Origin: Ehretia macrophylla
Lineage: Eukaryota > Streptophyta > Magnoliopsida > Boraginales > Ehretiaceae
NCBI GenBank assembly: GCA_037974665.1
Contig: CM075770.1
Span: 65,111,850-65,175,849, forward strand
Length of the DNA stretch: 64,000 bases
Reading direction: 5' to 3'
The position numbers were made by a program, and so were the translations under genes. Positions 46,977 through 58,466 of the stretch are shown here, piece after piece (positions within the stretch are counted from its first letter, which is position 1; each line of letters begins with the position of its first letter). The notes below the pieces were generated by a model that was not told the DNA's origin, did not search any database, and saw only the letters and a list, made by a program, of their open reading frames with translations.

Positions 46977-47095
46977 GGGTGCGATCATACCAGCACCAAT
47001 GCACTGGATCCCATCAGAACTCTGAAGTTAAGCGTGCTTGGGCGAGAGTAGTACTAGGATGGGTGACCCCATGGGAAGTCCTCGTGTTGCACCCC
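46977..47095 (+). rRNA. 5S rRNA: 5S rRNA gene copy 48
   Basis: 119 nt, identical to copy 47 as far as I can read (T21C, C29T, C47T, C95A). Its spacer lacks the 33-bp duplication. Confidence 0.92.
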
Positions 47096-47653
47096 CCTTT
47101 TCAATTTTTTTTGCTCCGGTTAGGGATGCCAAGATACTTTATCTACCGCATTTCTATTATCGAATCTCACGGCACCTTGGGCAAGATAACTTCGCTTCAC
47201 GTGGAGGCTGGGCCAGCAAACCGAGGGTGTAGGGCTTGTGACCAGGTCTCCTTCGCTCCGCTGCCCATAACTTTTGATCCGTAAGGAGTTACGCGGCGCA
47301 CAACATACCGTTGCAATGCTCGCCGAGAGCTCTACGATGGGGGCATACAGCTTGCTTGCTGTGCCCTTTTTGGAGCCCAAAATTGAACGTTTTCATTAGT
47401 TTCGATCTCCTTTTCTTATTAAGCTCTTTTTTTCCTTAACGGATCGTACGTCGTGAGCTGTTAAAAGGACGAAAACATTACTCGCGGGACATTAGATGGC
47501 CCTACAACGCATCGATATCACGTCTTGCGAGGATGCTGCGTTGTTGAAGCGGATCAGTCGTCGTTAAGCCCATTGGGCCTTCTGAATGGGCCATCTCACT
47601 AGGCTGGGACTGTGAACCGTTAACACATAAAAGAATTTTGCCCTCAACATGAT

Positions 47654-47772
47654 AGGTGCGATCATACCAGCACTAATGCATCGGATCCCATCAGAACTTC
47701 GAAGTTAAGCGTGCTTGGGCGAGAATAGTACTAGGATGGGTGACCCCATGGGAAGTCCTCGTGTTGCACCCC
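47654..47772 (+). rRNA. 5S rRNA: 5S rRNA gene copy 49
   Basis: 119 nt with G1A, C28T, C46T, G72A and C95A. Confidence 0.91.
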
Positions 47773-48331
47773 CCATTTTCAATTTTTTTTCGTCCGGTTA
47801 GGGTTGCCAAGATACTTTATCCAACACATTTCTATTATCGAATACCACGGCACCTTGGGCAGGACAACTTCGCTTCACATGGAGGCTGGGCTAGCAAACC
47901 GAGGGCGTAGGGCTTGTGACCAGGTCTCCTTTGCTCCGGTGCCCATAACTTTTGATCCATAAGGAGTTACGAGGTGCACAGCAAACCGTTGCAAAGCTCT
48001 CCGAGAGCTCTACGACAGGGGAAGCTAGCTTGCTCGCTGTGCCCTTTTTGAAGCCCAAAATCGAACGTTTTCATCAGTTTCGGGCCACTTTTCTATTTTT
48101 GCTCTGTTTTTCCATCCCGGATCGTACGCCGTGAGCTGTTAAAAGGACGACAACCTTACTTGAGCGACATTAGAGGGCCCTACAACCCGTCGATATCACG
48201 TCTTGCAAGGATGATGCATTGTTGAAGCGGATGGTTTGTTGTTAAGCCCATTGGGCCTTCTGAATGAGCCATCTCTCTAGGCTGGGACTGTGAACCGTTA
48301 ACACATAAAGGAATTGTGCCCTCAACATGAC

Positions 48332-48449
48332 GGCTGTGATCATACCAACACTAATGCACCGGATCCCATAAGAACTCCGAAGTTAAGCGTGCTTGGGCGA
48401 GAATAGTACTAGGATGATTGACCCCTGGGAAGTCCTTGTGTTGCACCCC
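48332..48449 (+). rRNA. 5S rRNA: 5S rRNA gene copy 50 (118 nt)
   Basis: G3C, C6T, G17A, C39A, G72A, G86A, G87T, one C lost in the CCCCC tract and C107T. The C box is damaged. Confidence 0.88.
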
Positions 48450-49008
48450 CTTTTCAATTTTTTTTCCTCCGAATAGGGTTGCCAAGAAAATTTATCCACA
48501 CATTTCTATTATCAAATCCCACGGCACCTTGGGCAAGACAACTTCACTTCAAGTGGAGGCTGGGCCTGCAGACCGAGGGCGTAGAGCTTGTGACCAGGTC
48601 ACCTTCGCTCCAGTGCCTGTAACTTTTGATCCGTGAGGAGTTACGCGGCGCACAGCATATCGTTACAAAGCTCTCCGAGAGCTCTACGATGGGGCCAGCC
48701 AGCTTGCTCGCTTTGCCCATTTTTGGAGCCCAAAATTGAATGATTTCATCAGTTTTGGGCCACTTTTCTTATTAAGCTCTATTTTTTCGTCCCGGATCGT
48801 ACGTCGTGAGCTGTTAAAAGGACGACAATCTTACTCACGGGATATTAAAGGGCCCTAGAACACCTCGATATAAAGTCTTGCGAGGATGCTACGTTGTTGA
48901 AGCGGATGGGTTGTCGTTAAGCCTATTGGGCCTTCTGAATGGGCCATCTCACTAGGCTGGGACTGTGAACCGATAACACATAAAGGAATTGTGCCCTCTT
49001 TACATGAC

Positions 49009-49127
49009 GGGTGCGATCATACCAGTACTAATGCACCGAATCCCATCAGAACTCCGAAGTTAAGCGTGCTTGGGTGAAAGTAGTACTAAGATGGGTGACA
49101 CCCTGGGAAGTCCTCGTGTTGCACCCA
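49009..49127 (+). rRNA. 5S rRNA: 5S rRNA gene copy 51
   Basis: 119 nt with C18T, G31A, C67T, G70A, G81A, C92A and C119A. Upstream there are two extra bases (CCCTCTTTACATGAC). Confidence 0.9.
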
Positions 49128-49687
49128 CCATTTTCAATTTTTTTTCTCCGGTTAGGGTTGCCAAGAGACTTTATCCACCACATTTCTTATATCGAAACCC
49201 ACGGCACCTTGTGCAATACAACTTCGCTTCAAGTGGAGGCTGGGCCCAAAAAACCGAGGGCGTAGGGCTTGTGACCAGGTCTCCTTCGCTCCGGTGCCCA
49301 TAAGTTTTGATCCGTAAGGAGTTACGTGGCGCACAGCATACCACGGCAAAGCTCTCCGAGAGCTCTACGACGGGGGCAGCCAGCTTGCTTGTTGTGCCCA
49401 TTTTTGGAGACCACAATTGAACGTTTTCATCAGTTTAGGGCTACTTTTCTTATTAAGCGCTGTTTCACCGTACCGGATCGTACGTCGTGAGCTGTTCAGT
49501 GGACGACAACTTTACTCGCGGGACATTAGAGGGCCATACAATGCGTCGATATCACGTCTTGTGAGGATGCTACGTTGTTGAAGCGGATGGGTTGTCGTTA
49601 AGCCCATTGGGCCTTCTGAATGGGCCATCTCTCTAGGCTTGGACTGTGAACCGTTAACACATAAAGGAATTTTGCGCTCAACATGAC

Positions 49688-49806
49688 GGGTGCTATCATA
49701 CAAGTACTAATGCACCGGATCCCATCAGAACTCCGATCTTAAGCGTGCTAGGGCAAGAGTAGTACTAGGATGGGTGACCCCCTGGGAATTCCTCGTGTTG
49801 CACACC
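49688..49806 (+). rRNA. 5S rRNA: 5S rRNA gene copy 52
   Basis: 119 nt with G7T, C15A, C18T, A50T, G51C, T63A, G68A, G102T and C117A. The A box carries three changes. Confidence 0.89.
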
Positions 49807-50365
49807 CCTTTTCAATTTTTTTTTGCTCCGATTAGGGTTGCCAAGATACTTTATCCACCATATTTCTATAATCGAATCCCACGGCAACTTAGGCAAGACA
49901 ACTTTGCTTCACGTGGAGGCTGGGCCAGCAAACCGAGAGCGTAGGGCTTGTGACCAGGTCTCCTTCGCTCTGGTGCTCATAACTTTTGATCCGTAAGGAG
50001 TTACGCGGTGCACAGCATACTGTTGCAAAGCACTCCGAGAGCTCTACATCGGGTTCAGCCAGCTTGCTCGTTGTGCCCTTTTTGGAGCCCAAAATCGAAC
50101 GTTTTCATCAATTTTTGGCCACTTTACTAATTTTGCTCTATTTTTCCATCCCGGATCGTATGTCGTGGGCTGTTAAAAGGATGACAACCTTACTCGCGAG
50201 ACTTTAGAGGGACCTTCAACGCGTCGATATCACGTTCTGCGAGGATGCTGCATTGTTGCAGCGGATGGGTTGTCCTTAATCCCATTGGGCCTTCTGAATG
50301 AGCCATCTCTCTAGGCTGGGACTATGAACCGTTAACACATAAAGGAATTGTGCCCTCAACATGAC

Positions 50366-50484
50366 GGGTGTGATCATACCAGCACCAATGCACCGGATCC
50401 CATCAGAACTCCGACGTTAAGTGTGCTTGGATGAGAGTAGTACTAAGATCAGTGACCCCATGGGAAGTCCTCGTGTTGCACCCC
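50366..50484 (+). rRNA. 5S rRNA: 5S rRNA gene copy 53
   Basis: 119 nt with C6T, T21C, A50C, C57T, G66A, C67T, G81A, G85C, G86A and C95A. A box, intermediate element and C box are all altered. Confidence 0.88.
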
Positions 50485-51041
50485 CTTTTCAATTTTTTTT
50501 GCTCCGATTAGGGTTGCCAAGATACTTTATCCACCACATTTCTATTATCGAATCTCACGGCACCTTGGGCAAGACAACTTCGCTTCACGTGGAGGATGGG
50601 CCAGCAAACCGAGGGCGTAGGGCTTGTGACCAGGTCTCCTTCGCTCCGGTGCCCATAACTTTTGATCTGTAAGGAGTTACGCGGTGCCCAGAAAACCGTT
50701 GCAAAGCTCTCCGAGAGCACTACGACTGGGGCACCCAGCTTGCTCGCTGTACCCTTTTTGGAGCCCAAAATCGAACGTTTTCATCAGTTTTGGGCGACTT
50801 TTCATATTAAGCCCAGTTTTTCCATCTCGGATCGTACGTCGTGAGCTGTTAAAAGGACGACAACCTTACTCGCGGGACATTAGAGGGCCCTACAACACGT
50901 CGATATCACGTCTTGCGAGGATTCTGCGTTGTTAAAGCAGATGGGTTGTCGTTAAGCCCATTGGGCCTTCTGAATGGGCCATCTCACATGGCTGGGACTG
51001 TGAACCGTTAACACATAAAGGAATTGTGCCGTAAACATGAC

Positions 51042-51159
51042 CGGTGCGATCATACCAGCACTAACGCACCGGATCCCATCAGAACTGCGAAGTTAAGCGT
51101 GCTTGGGCGAGAGTAGTACTAGGATGGGTGACCACTGGGAAGTCCTCGTGTTGCATCCC
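51042..51159 (+). rRNA. 5S rRNA: 5S rRNA gene copy 54 (118 nt)
   Basis: G1C, T24C, C46G, C93A with a one-base loss in the C tract, and C116T. Confidence 0.9.
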
Positions 51160-51717
51160 CCTTTTCAATCTTTTTTTCTCCATTTAAGGTGGCCAAGATA
51201 CTTTATCCACAACATTTCTGTTATCGAATCGCACGGCACCTTGGTCAAGACAACTTCGCTTCAAGTGGAGGCTGGGCCAGCAAACCGTGGGCGTAGGTCT
51301 TGTGACCAGGTCTCCTTCGCTCCGGTGCCCATAACTTTTGATCCGTAAGGAGTTACGCAGCGCACAGCATGCCGTTGGAAAGCTCTCCGAGAGCTCTAAG
51401 ACGGGGGCAGCCAGCTTGCTCGATGTACCCTTTTTAGAGCCCAAAATCAAACGTTTTCATCAGTTTTGGGATACTTTTCTATTTTTGCTCTGTTTTTTCG
51501 TCTTGGATCGTACGTCGTGAGCTGTTAAAAGGACAACAACCTTACTTGCGGGACATTAGATGGCCCTACGATGCGTCGATATCACGTCTTGCGAGGATGC
51601 TGCGTCGTTGAAGCGGATGGGTTATCGTTAAGCCCATTAGGCCTTCTGAATGAGCCATCTCTCTAGGCTGGGACTGTGAACCGTTAACACATAAAGGAAT
51701 TGTGCCCTCAACATGAC

Positions 51718-51836
51718 GGGTGCGATCAGACCAGCACTAATGCACCGGATCCCATCAGAACTCCAACGTTAAGCGTGCTTGGGCGAGAGTAGTACTAGGA
51801 TGGGTGACCCCTTGGGAAGTCCTCGTGTTGTACCCC
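51718..51836 (+). rRNA. 5S rRNA: 5S rRNA gene copy 55
   Basis: 119 nt with T12G, G48A, A50C, C95T and C114T. Its spacer is interrupted by the TRIM element. Confidence 0.91.
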
Positions 51837-52194
51837 CCTTTTTCAATTTTTTTTGCTCCGGTTAGGGTTGCAAAGATACTTTATCCACCACATTTCTATT
51901 ATCGAATCTCACGGCACCTTGGGCAAGACAACTTCTCTTCACGTGGAGGCTTGGATAGCAAACCGAGGGCGTAGGGCTTGTGACCAAGTCTCCTTCGCTC
52001 CGGTGCCCATAACTTTTGATCCGTAAGGAGTTACGCGGCGCACAACATACCGTTGCAAAGCTCTCCGAGAGCTCTACGACGGGGGCAGCCTGGTTGCTCG
52101 CTGTGCTTGGTTTTAAAGCCCAAAATCTTGCGTTTTGCATCAGTTTCGGGCCACTTTTCTTATTAAGCTCTTTTTTTCCTTAACCGATCGTACG

Positions 52195-52199
52195 TCATG
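52195..52199. repeat. Probable target-site duplication of the TRIM element, left (TCATG)
   Basis: TCATG precedes the element and TCGTG (52725-52729) follows it. The uninterrupted spacer reads TACGTCGTGAGC, so both derive from TCGTG; the left copy has one CpG-type transition. Confidence 0.7.
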
Positions 52200-52724
52200 T
52201 ATAACGACCCGACTCCCCACGTGGAGCCCACGTACAGTCTCACCGAGCCATCACTACCAAGGAATTGTCCGCTATTGGCTGTCCCTGGCCCACAGGCACA
52301 GGTCCCTCACGGTTTTGTCCTCTCGAGAATCTCTTCTCAAAAGGGCCCTGGGCTGATATAAGAGACTAACTCTTATATCCAGCTCTCTCACTTCCAAATC
52401 TTCTGATGTGGGATTGTGTTGCCACATTCTACCCCGCTTAAGAGGCCCCGCGCCCTCGCTGGCACGAGCACAAGGGAAGACTGGCTCTGATACCATTTAT
52501 AACGACCCGACTCCCCACGTGGATCCCACGCGGAGTCTCACCGAGCCGTCACTACCCAGGAATTATCCGCTATTGGCAGTCCCTGGCCCGCAGGCACAGG
52601 TCCCTCATGGTTTTGTCCTCTCGAGAATCTCTTCTCAAAAGGGCCCTGGGCTGATATAAGAGACTAACTCTTATATCCAGCTCTCTCACATCCAAATATT
52701 CTGATGTGGGATTGTGTTACCACA
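52200..52724 (-). mobile_element. TRIM-type miniature LTR retrotransposon
   Basis: 525 bp: two direct repeats of about 227 bp (52200-52426 and 52498-52724, about 13 differences by reading) around a 71-bp internal region with no coding capacity. In element orientation (-) the LTR begins TGTGGCAACACAATCCCACA, and the internal region starts with a PBS, TGGTATCAGAGCC (52483-52495), and ends with the polypurine stretch AGCGGGGTAGAA (52427-52438). The LTR has a TATA-like GGATATAAGAG. Size, absence of genes and the Met-tRNA PBS fit TRIM elements. It has no 5S-like box, so it is not Cassandra. If ends TG...CA are required, the left edge would move to 52198. Confidence 0.88.
52483..52495 (-). other. 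Primer-binding site of the TRIM element
   Basis: GGCTCTGATACCA on the + strand, TGGTATCAGAGCC in element orientation, two bases from the LTR end. The same tRNA-Met primer type as the large chromovirus. Confidence 0.9.
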
Positions 52725-52927
52725 TCGTGAGCTATTAAAAGGATGACAACCTTACTCGCGGGACATTAGAGGGCCCTACAACACGTCGATATCACGTCTT
52801 GCGAGGATGCTGCGTTGTCGAAGCGGATGGGTTGTCGTTAAACCCATTGGGCCTTCTGAATGGGCCATCTCCCTAGGTTGGGACTGTGAACCGTTAACAT
52901 ATAAAAGAATTGTGCCCTCAACATGAC

Positions 52928-53046
52928 GGGTGCGATCATACCAGCGCTAATGCACCGGATCCCATCAGAACTTCGAAGTTAAGCGTGCTTGGGCGAGAGT
53001 AGTACTAGGATGGGTGACCCCATGGGAAGTCCTCGTGTTGCACCCC
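52928..53046 (+). rRNA. 5S rRNA: 5S rRNA gene copy 56
   Basis: 119 nt with A19G, C46T and C95A only. Well preserved. Confidence 0.93.
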
Positions 53047-53604
53047 CCTTTTCAATTTTTTTTCCTCCGGTTAGGGTTGCCAAGATACTTTATCCACCAC
53101 ATTTCTATTATCGAATCCCACGGCACCTTGGGCAAGACAACTTAGCTTCACGTGGATGCTGGGCCGGCAAACCGAGGGCGTAGGGCTTGTGACCAGATCG
53201 CCATTGCTCCGGTGCCGATAACTTTTGATCCGTAAGGAGTTACGCGGCGCACAGCATACCGGTGGAAAGCTCTCCGAGAGCTCTACGACGGGGGCAGCTA
53301 GCTTGCTTGCTATGCCCGTTTTGGAGCCCAAAATCAAACGTTTTCATCAGTTTCGGGCCACTTTTCTAAATTTGCTATGTTTTTCGGTCTCGGATCGTAC
53401 GTCGTGAGCTGTTAAAAGCACGACAACCTTACTCGCGGGACATTAAAGGGCCCTACAACCCGTCGATATCACGTCTTGCAAGGATTCTGCGTTGTTGAAG
53501 CGGATGGGTTGTCGTTAAGCCCATTGGGCCTTCTGAATGAGCCATCTCTCTAGGCTGGGACTGTGAACTATTAACACATAAAGGAATTGTGCCCTCAACA
53601 TGAC

Positions 53605-53722
53605 ACCTGTGATCATACCAGCACTAATGCACCGGATCCCATCAGAACACCGAAGTTAAGCGTGCTTGAACGAGAGTCGTACTAGGATGGGTGACCCTTG
53701 GGAAGTCCTCGTGTTGTACCCC
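53605..53722 (+). rRNA. 5S rRNA: 5S rRNA gene copy 57 (118 nt), altered 5' end
   Basis: The gene start reads ACCTGTGATC instead of GGGTGCGATC. Also T45A, G65A, G66A, A74C, one base lost in the C tract and C114T. The altered first bases would break the terminal stem of 5S rRNA, so it is a probable pseudogene. Confidence 0.88.
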
Positions 53723-54282
53723 CATTTTCAATTTTTTTTCCTTCGGATAGCGTTGCCAAGAAAATTTATCCACACATTTCTATTATCGAATCCCACGGCA
53801 CCTTGGGCAAGACAACTTCGCTTCAAGTGGAGGCTGGGCCAGTAGACTGAGGGCGTAGGGCTTGTGACCAGGTCTCCTTCGCTCCGGTGCCCGTAACTTT
53901 TGATCCGTAAGGAGTTACGTGATGCACATCATATCGTTGCAAAGCTCTCCGAGAGCTCTACGACGGGGGCAGCCAGCTTGCTCGCTTTACCCCTTTTTGG
54001 AGAACAAAATCGAACGATTTCATTAGTTTCGGGCCACTTTTCTTATTAAGCTCTATTTTTCGGTCCCGGATCGTACGTCGTGAGCTGTTAAAAGGACGAC
54101 AACCTTACTCACAGGACATTAGAAGGCCCAACAACGAGTCGATATAACGTCTTGCGAGGATGCTACGTTGTTGAAGCAGATGGGTTGTCGTTAAGCCCAT
54201 TGGGCCTTCTGAATGGGCCATCTCTCTCGGCTGGGACTGTGAACCGTTAACACACAAAGGAATTGTGCCCTCTTAACATGAC

Positions 54283-54401
54283 GTGTGCGATCATAACAGC
54301 ACCAATGCACCGGATACCATATGAACTCCGAAGTTAAGCGTGCTTGGGCTAGAGTAGTACTAAGATGGGTGACCCCCTAGGAAGTCCTCGTGTTGCACTC
54401 C
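54283..54401 (+). rRNA. 5S rRNA: 5S rRNA gene copy 58
   Basis: 119 nt with G2T, C14A, T21C, C34A, C39A, A40T, G68T, G81A, G97A and C117T. Confidence 0.89.
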
Positions 54402-54960
54402 CCCTTTCAATTTTTTTTGCTCCGGTTAGGGTTGCCAAGAGACTTTATCCACCACATTTCTTTTATCGAATCCAACGGCACCTTGGGCAAGACAACTTCA
54501 CTTCAAGTGGAGGCTGGGCCCGCAAACCGAGGGCGTAGGGCTTGTGACCAGGTCTCATTCGCTCCGGTGCCCATTAGTTTTGATCCGTAAGGAGTTATGC
54601 GGCGCACAACATACCATTGGAAAGCTCTCCGAGTGTTCTACGACGGGGGCAGTCAGCTTGCTCGCTGTGCCCATTTTTGGAGCCCAAAATCGAACGTTTT
54701 CATCAGTTTCGGGCCACTTTTTTTATTAAGCTCTGTTTCACCATCCCGGATCGTACGTCGTGAGCTGTTAAAAGGCTGACAACCTTACTCGTGGGACATT
54801 AGAGGGCCCTACAACGCGTCGATATCACGTCTTGCGAGGATGCTGCGTTGTTGAAGCAGATAGGTTGTCGTTATGCCCATTGGGCCTTCTGAATGGGCCA
54901 TCTCTCTAGGCTTGGACTGTGAACCGTTAACACATAAAGGAATTTTGCCCTCAATATGAC

Positions 54961-55079
54961 GGGTGCGATCATACCATCACTAATGAATCGGATCCCATCA
55001 GAACTCCGAAGTTAAGCGTGCTAGGGCGAGAGTAGTACTAGGATGGGTGACCCCCTGGGAAATCCTCGTGTTGCACCCC
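54961..55079 (+). rRNA. 5S rRNA: 5S rRNA gene copy 59
   Basis: 119 nt with G17T, C26A, C28T, T63A and G102A. The C box is intact. Confidence 0.92.
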
Positions 55080-55637
55080 CCTTTTCAATTTTTTTTGCTC
55101 CGGTTAGGGTTGCCAAGAGACTTTATCCACCACATTTCTTTTATCGAATCCCACGGCACCTTGGACAAGACAACTTCGCTTCAAGTGGAGGCTGGGCCCG
55201 CAAACCGAGGGCGTAGGGCTTGTGACCAGGTCTCCTTCGCTCCGGTGCCCATTACTTTTGATCCGTAAGGAGTTACGCGGTGCACAACATACCATTGCAT
55301 AGCTCTCCGAGTGCTCTACGATAGGGGCAATCAGCTTGCTTGCTGTGCCCATTTTTGGAGCCCAAAATCGAACGTTTTCATCAGTTTCGGGCCACTTTTC
55401 TTATTAAGCGCTGTTTTACCATCGTGGATCGTACGTCGTTAGCTGTTAAAAGGATGACAACCTAATCGCAGGACATTAGGGGTCCCTACAACGCGTCGAT
55501 ATCACGTCTTGCGAGGATGCTGAATTGTTAAACCGGATGGGCTGTCGTTATGCCCATTGGGTCTTCTGAATGGGCCATCTCTCTAGGCTTGGACTATGAA
55601 CTGTTAACACATAAAGGAATTGTGCCCTCAACATGAC

Positions 55638-55756
55638 AGGTGCGATCATACCAGCACTAATGCATCGCATCCCATCAGAACTCCGAAGTTAAGCGTGCTA
55701 GGGCGAGAGTTGTACTAGGATGGGTGACCCCCTGGGAATTCCTCGTGTTGCACCCC
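55638..55756 (+). rRNA. 5S rRNA: 5S rRNA gene copy 60
   Basis: 119 nt with G1A, C28T, G31C, T63A, A74T and G102T. Confidence 0.91.
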
Positions 55757-56314
55757 CCTTTTCAATTTTTTTGCTCCGGTTAGCGTTGCCAAGATACATT
55801 ATCCACCAAATTTCTATTTTCGAATTGCACGGCACCCTGGGGAAGACAACTTCGCTTCACGTGGAGGCTGGGCCAGCAAACCGAGGGCGTAGGGCTTGTG
55901 ACTAGGTCTCCTTCTCTCTGGGGCCCATAACTTCTTATCCGTAAGGAGTTACGCGGCGCACAACATACCGTTGCAGAGCTCTACGAGAGCTCTACGACGG
56001 GGGCAGCCAGCATGCTCGCTGTGCCCCATTTTGGAGCCCAAAATCGAACGTTTTCATCAGTTTCAGGCCATTTTTCTTATTAAGCTCTATTTTTCCGTCC
56101 CGGATCGTACGTTGTGAGCTGTTAAAAGGACGACAATCTTACTCGTGGGACATTAGAGGGCCCTACAACGCGTCGATATCACGTCTTGCGAGGATGCTGC
56201 GTTGTTGAAGCAGTTGGGTTGTCGTTTAGCCCATTGGGCCTTCTGAATGGGCCATTTCTCTAGGCTGGGACTGTGAACCGTTAACACATAAAGGAATTAT
56301 GCCCTCAACATGAC

Positions 56315-56433
56315 GGGTGCGATCATACCAGCACCAATGCACCGGATCCCATCAGAACTCCATAGTTAAGCGTGCTTGGGCGATAGTAGTACTAGGATGG
56401 GTGACCACCTGGGAAGTCCTCGTGTTGCACCGC
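56315..56433 (+). rRNA. 5S rRNA: 5S rRNA gene copy 61
   Basis: 119 nt with T21C, G48A, A49T, G70T, C93A and C118G. Confidence 0.91.
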
Positions 56434-56992
56434 CTTTTTCAATTTTTTTTACTCCGGTTATGGTTGCCAAGATACTTTATCTGCCACATTTCTTTTTTTG
56501 AATCCCACGGCACCTTCGGCAAGAAAACTTCGCTTCAAGTGGAGGCTGGGCCCGCAAACCGAGGGCTTAGGGCTTGTGACCAGGTCTCCTTCGCTCCGGT
56601 GCCCATAACTTTTAATCCGTAAGGAGTCATGCGGCGCACAGCATACCGTTGCCAAGCTTTTCGAGAGCTCTACGATGGGGGCAGCCAGCTTGCTCGCTTT
56701 GCCAATTTTGGGAGCCCAAAATCAAACGTTTTCATCAGTTTTGGGCCACTTTTCTTATTAAGCTCTATTTTTTTGCCCCAGATCGTACGTCGTGAGCTGT
56801 TAAAAGGACGACAACCTTACTCGTGGGACATGAGAGGGCCCTACAACACGTCGATATCACGTCTTGCGAGGATGCTGCGTTGTGGAAGCGGATGGGTTAT
56901 CGTTAAGCCCATTGGGCCTTTTGAATGGGCCATCTCTCTAGGCTGGGACTGTGAACTATTAACACATAAAGGAATAGTGCCCTCAACATGAC

Positions 56993-57111
56993 GGGTGCGA
57001 TCCTACCAGAACTAATGCACCGGATCCCATCAGAACTCCGAAGTTAAGCGTGCTCGGGTGAGGGTAGTACTAGGATGGGTGACCCCCTGGGAAGTCCTCG
57101 TGTTGCACCCC
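56993..57111 (+). rRNA. 5S rRNA: 5S rRNA gene copy 62
   Basis: 119 nt with A11C, C18A, T63C, C67T and A71G. The C box is intact. Confidence 0.92.
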
Positions 57112-57670
57112 ATTTTTCAATTTTTTTTTGCTCCAGTTTGGGATGTCAAGATACTTTATCCACCATATTTCTTTTATCGAATCCCACGGCACCATAGGCT
57201 AGACAACTTCGCTTTAAGTGGAGGCTGGGCCAGCAAACCGAGGGCATAGGGCTAGTGACCAGGTCTCTTTCGCTCCGGTGCCCATAACTTTTGATCCGTA
57301 TGGAGTTACGCGGCGCACAGCATATCGTTGCAAAGCTCTCCAAGAGCTCTACGATGAGGGCAGCCAGCTTGCTTGCTATGCCAATTTTTAGAGCCCAAAA
57401 TCAAACGTTTTCATCTGTTTCAAGACACTTTTCTTATTAAGCCCGGTTTTTTCGTCCCGAATCGTACGTCTTGAGCAGCTAAAAGGACGACAACCATACT
57501 CGCTGGACATTAGAGGGCCCAACAACGCGTCGATATCACGTCTTGCGAGGATGCTACTTGCTGAAACGGATGCGCTGTCGTTAATCCCATTGGGCCTTCT
57601 AAATGGGACATCTCTCTAGGTTGGGACTGTGAACCGTTAACACATAAAGTAATTGAGCCTTCAACATGAC

Positions 57671-57789
57671 AGGTGCGATCATACCAGCACTAATGCACCA
57701 GATCCCATCAGAACTCCGAAGTTAAGCGTGCTTCGGCGAGAGTAGTACTAGGATGGGTGACCTCCTGGGAAGTACTCGTGTTGCACCCC
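57671..57789 (+). rRNA. 5S rRNA: 5S rRNA gene copy 63
   Basis: 119 nt with G1A, G30A, G64C, C93T and C104A. Its spacer reverts to GTCTCCGTCGCT, unlike its neighbours. Confidence 0.91.
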
Positions 57790-58347
57790 TCTTTTCAATT
57801 TTTTTTGCTCCGGTTAGGGTTGCCTAGATACTTTATCCACCACATTTCTATTATCGAATCCCACGGCACCTTGGACAAAATAACTTCGCTTCAAGTGGAG
57901 GCTGGGCCTACAAACCGAGGGCGTAGGGCTTGTGACCAGGTCTCCGTCGCTTCGGTGCCCATAACTTTTGATCCGTAAGGAGTTACGCAGTGCACAACAT
58001 ACCGTTGCAAAGCTCTCCGAGAGCTCTACGACGGGGGTAGCCAGCTTGCTCACTGTGCCCTTTTTGGAGCCAAAAATTGAAAGTTTTCATCAGTTTCGGG
58101 CCACTTTTCTTATTAAGCACTTTTTTTCCTTAACGGATCGTACGTCGTGAGCTGTTAAAAGGACGACAAACTTACTCGTGAGACATTAGAGGGCCTTACA
58201 ACACGTCGATATCATGTCTTGCGAGGATGCTGTGTCGTTCAAGCGGATGGGTTATCGTTAAGCCCATTGGGCCTTTTGAATAGGCTATCTCTCTAGGCTG
58301 GGATTGTGAACCGTTAACACATAAAGCAATAGTGCCCTCAACATGAC

Positions 58348-58466
58348 GGGTGTGATCATACCAGCACTAATGCACTGGATCCCATCAGAACTCCAAAGTT
58401 AAGAGTGCTTGGGAGAGAGTAGTACTAGGATGGGCGACCCCTTGGGAAGTCCTCGTGTTGCACCAC
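58348..58466 (+). rRNA. 5S rRNA: 5S rRNA gene copy 64
   Basis: 119 nt with C6T, C29T, G48A, C57A, C67A, T88C, C95T and C118A. Confidence 0.9.

Larger units (their letters stand above)
40211..52199 (+). repeat. 5S rDNA tandem array, third block (copies 38-55)
   Basis: Units of 676-679 bp, except 693 and 687 bp at 45597 and 46290. From the unit at 40857 on, spacers carry GTCTCCTTCGCT instead of GTCTCCGTCGCT, and increasingly CTTATTAAGCTCT instead of CTATTTTTGCTCT. Between genes there is only spacer. Confidence 0.97.

Noticed and set aside
52200-52724. Cassandra TRIM (carries 5S promoter boxes in its LTR)
   Set aside because: No A-box or C-box-like sequence is seen in these LTRs; the 5S context comes only from the host array.
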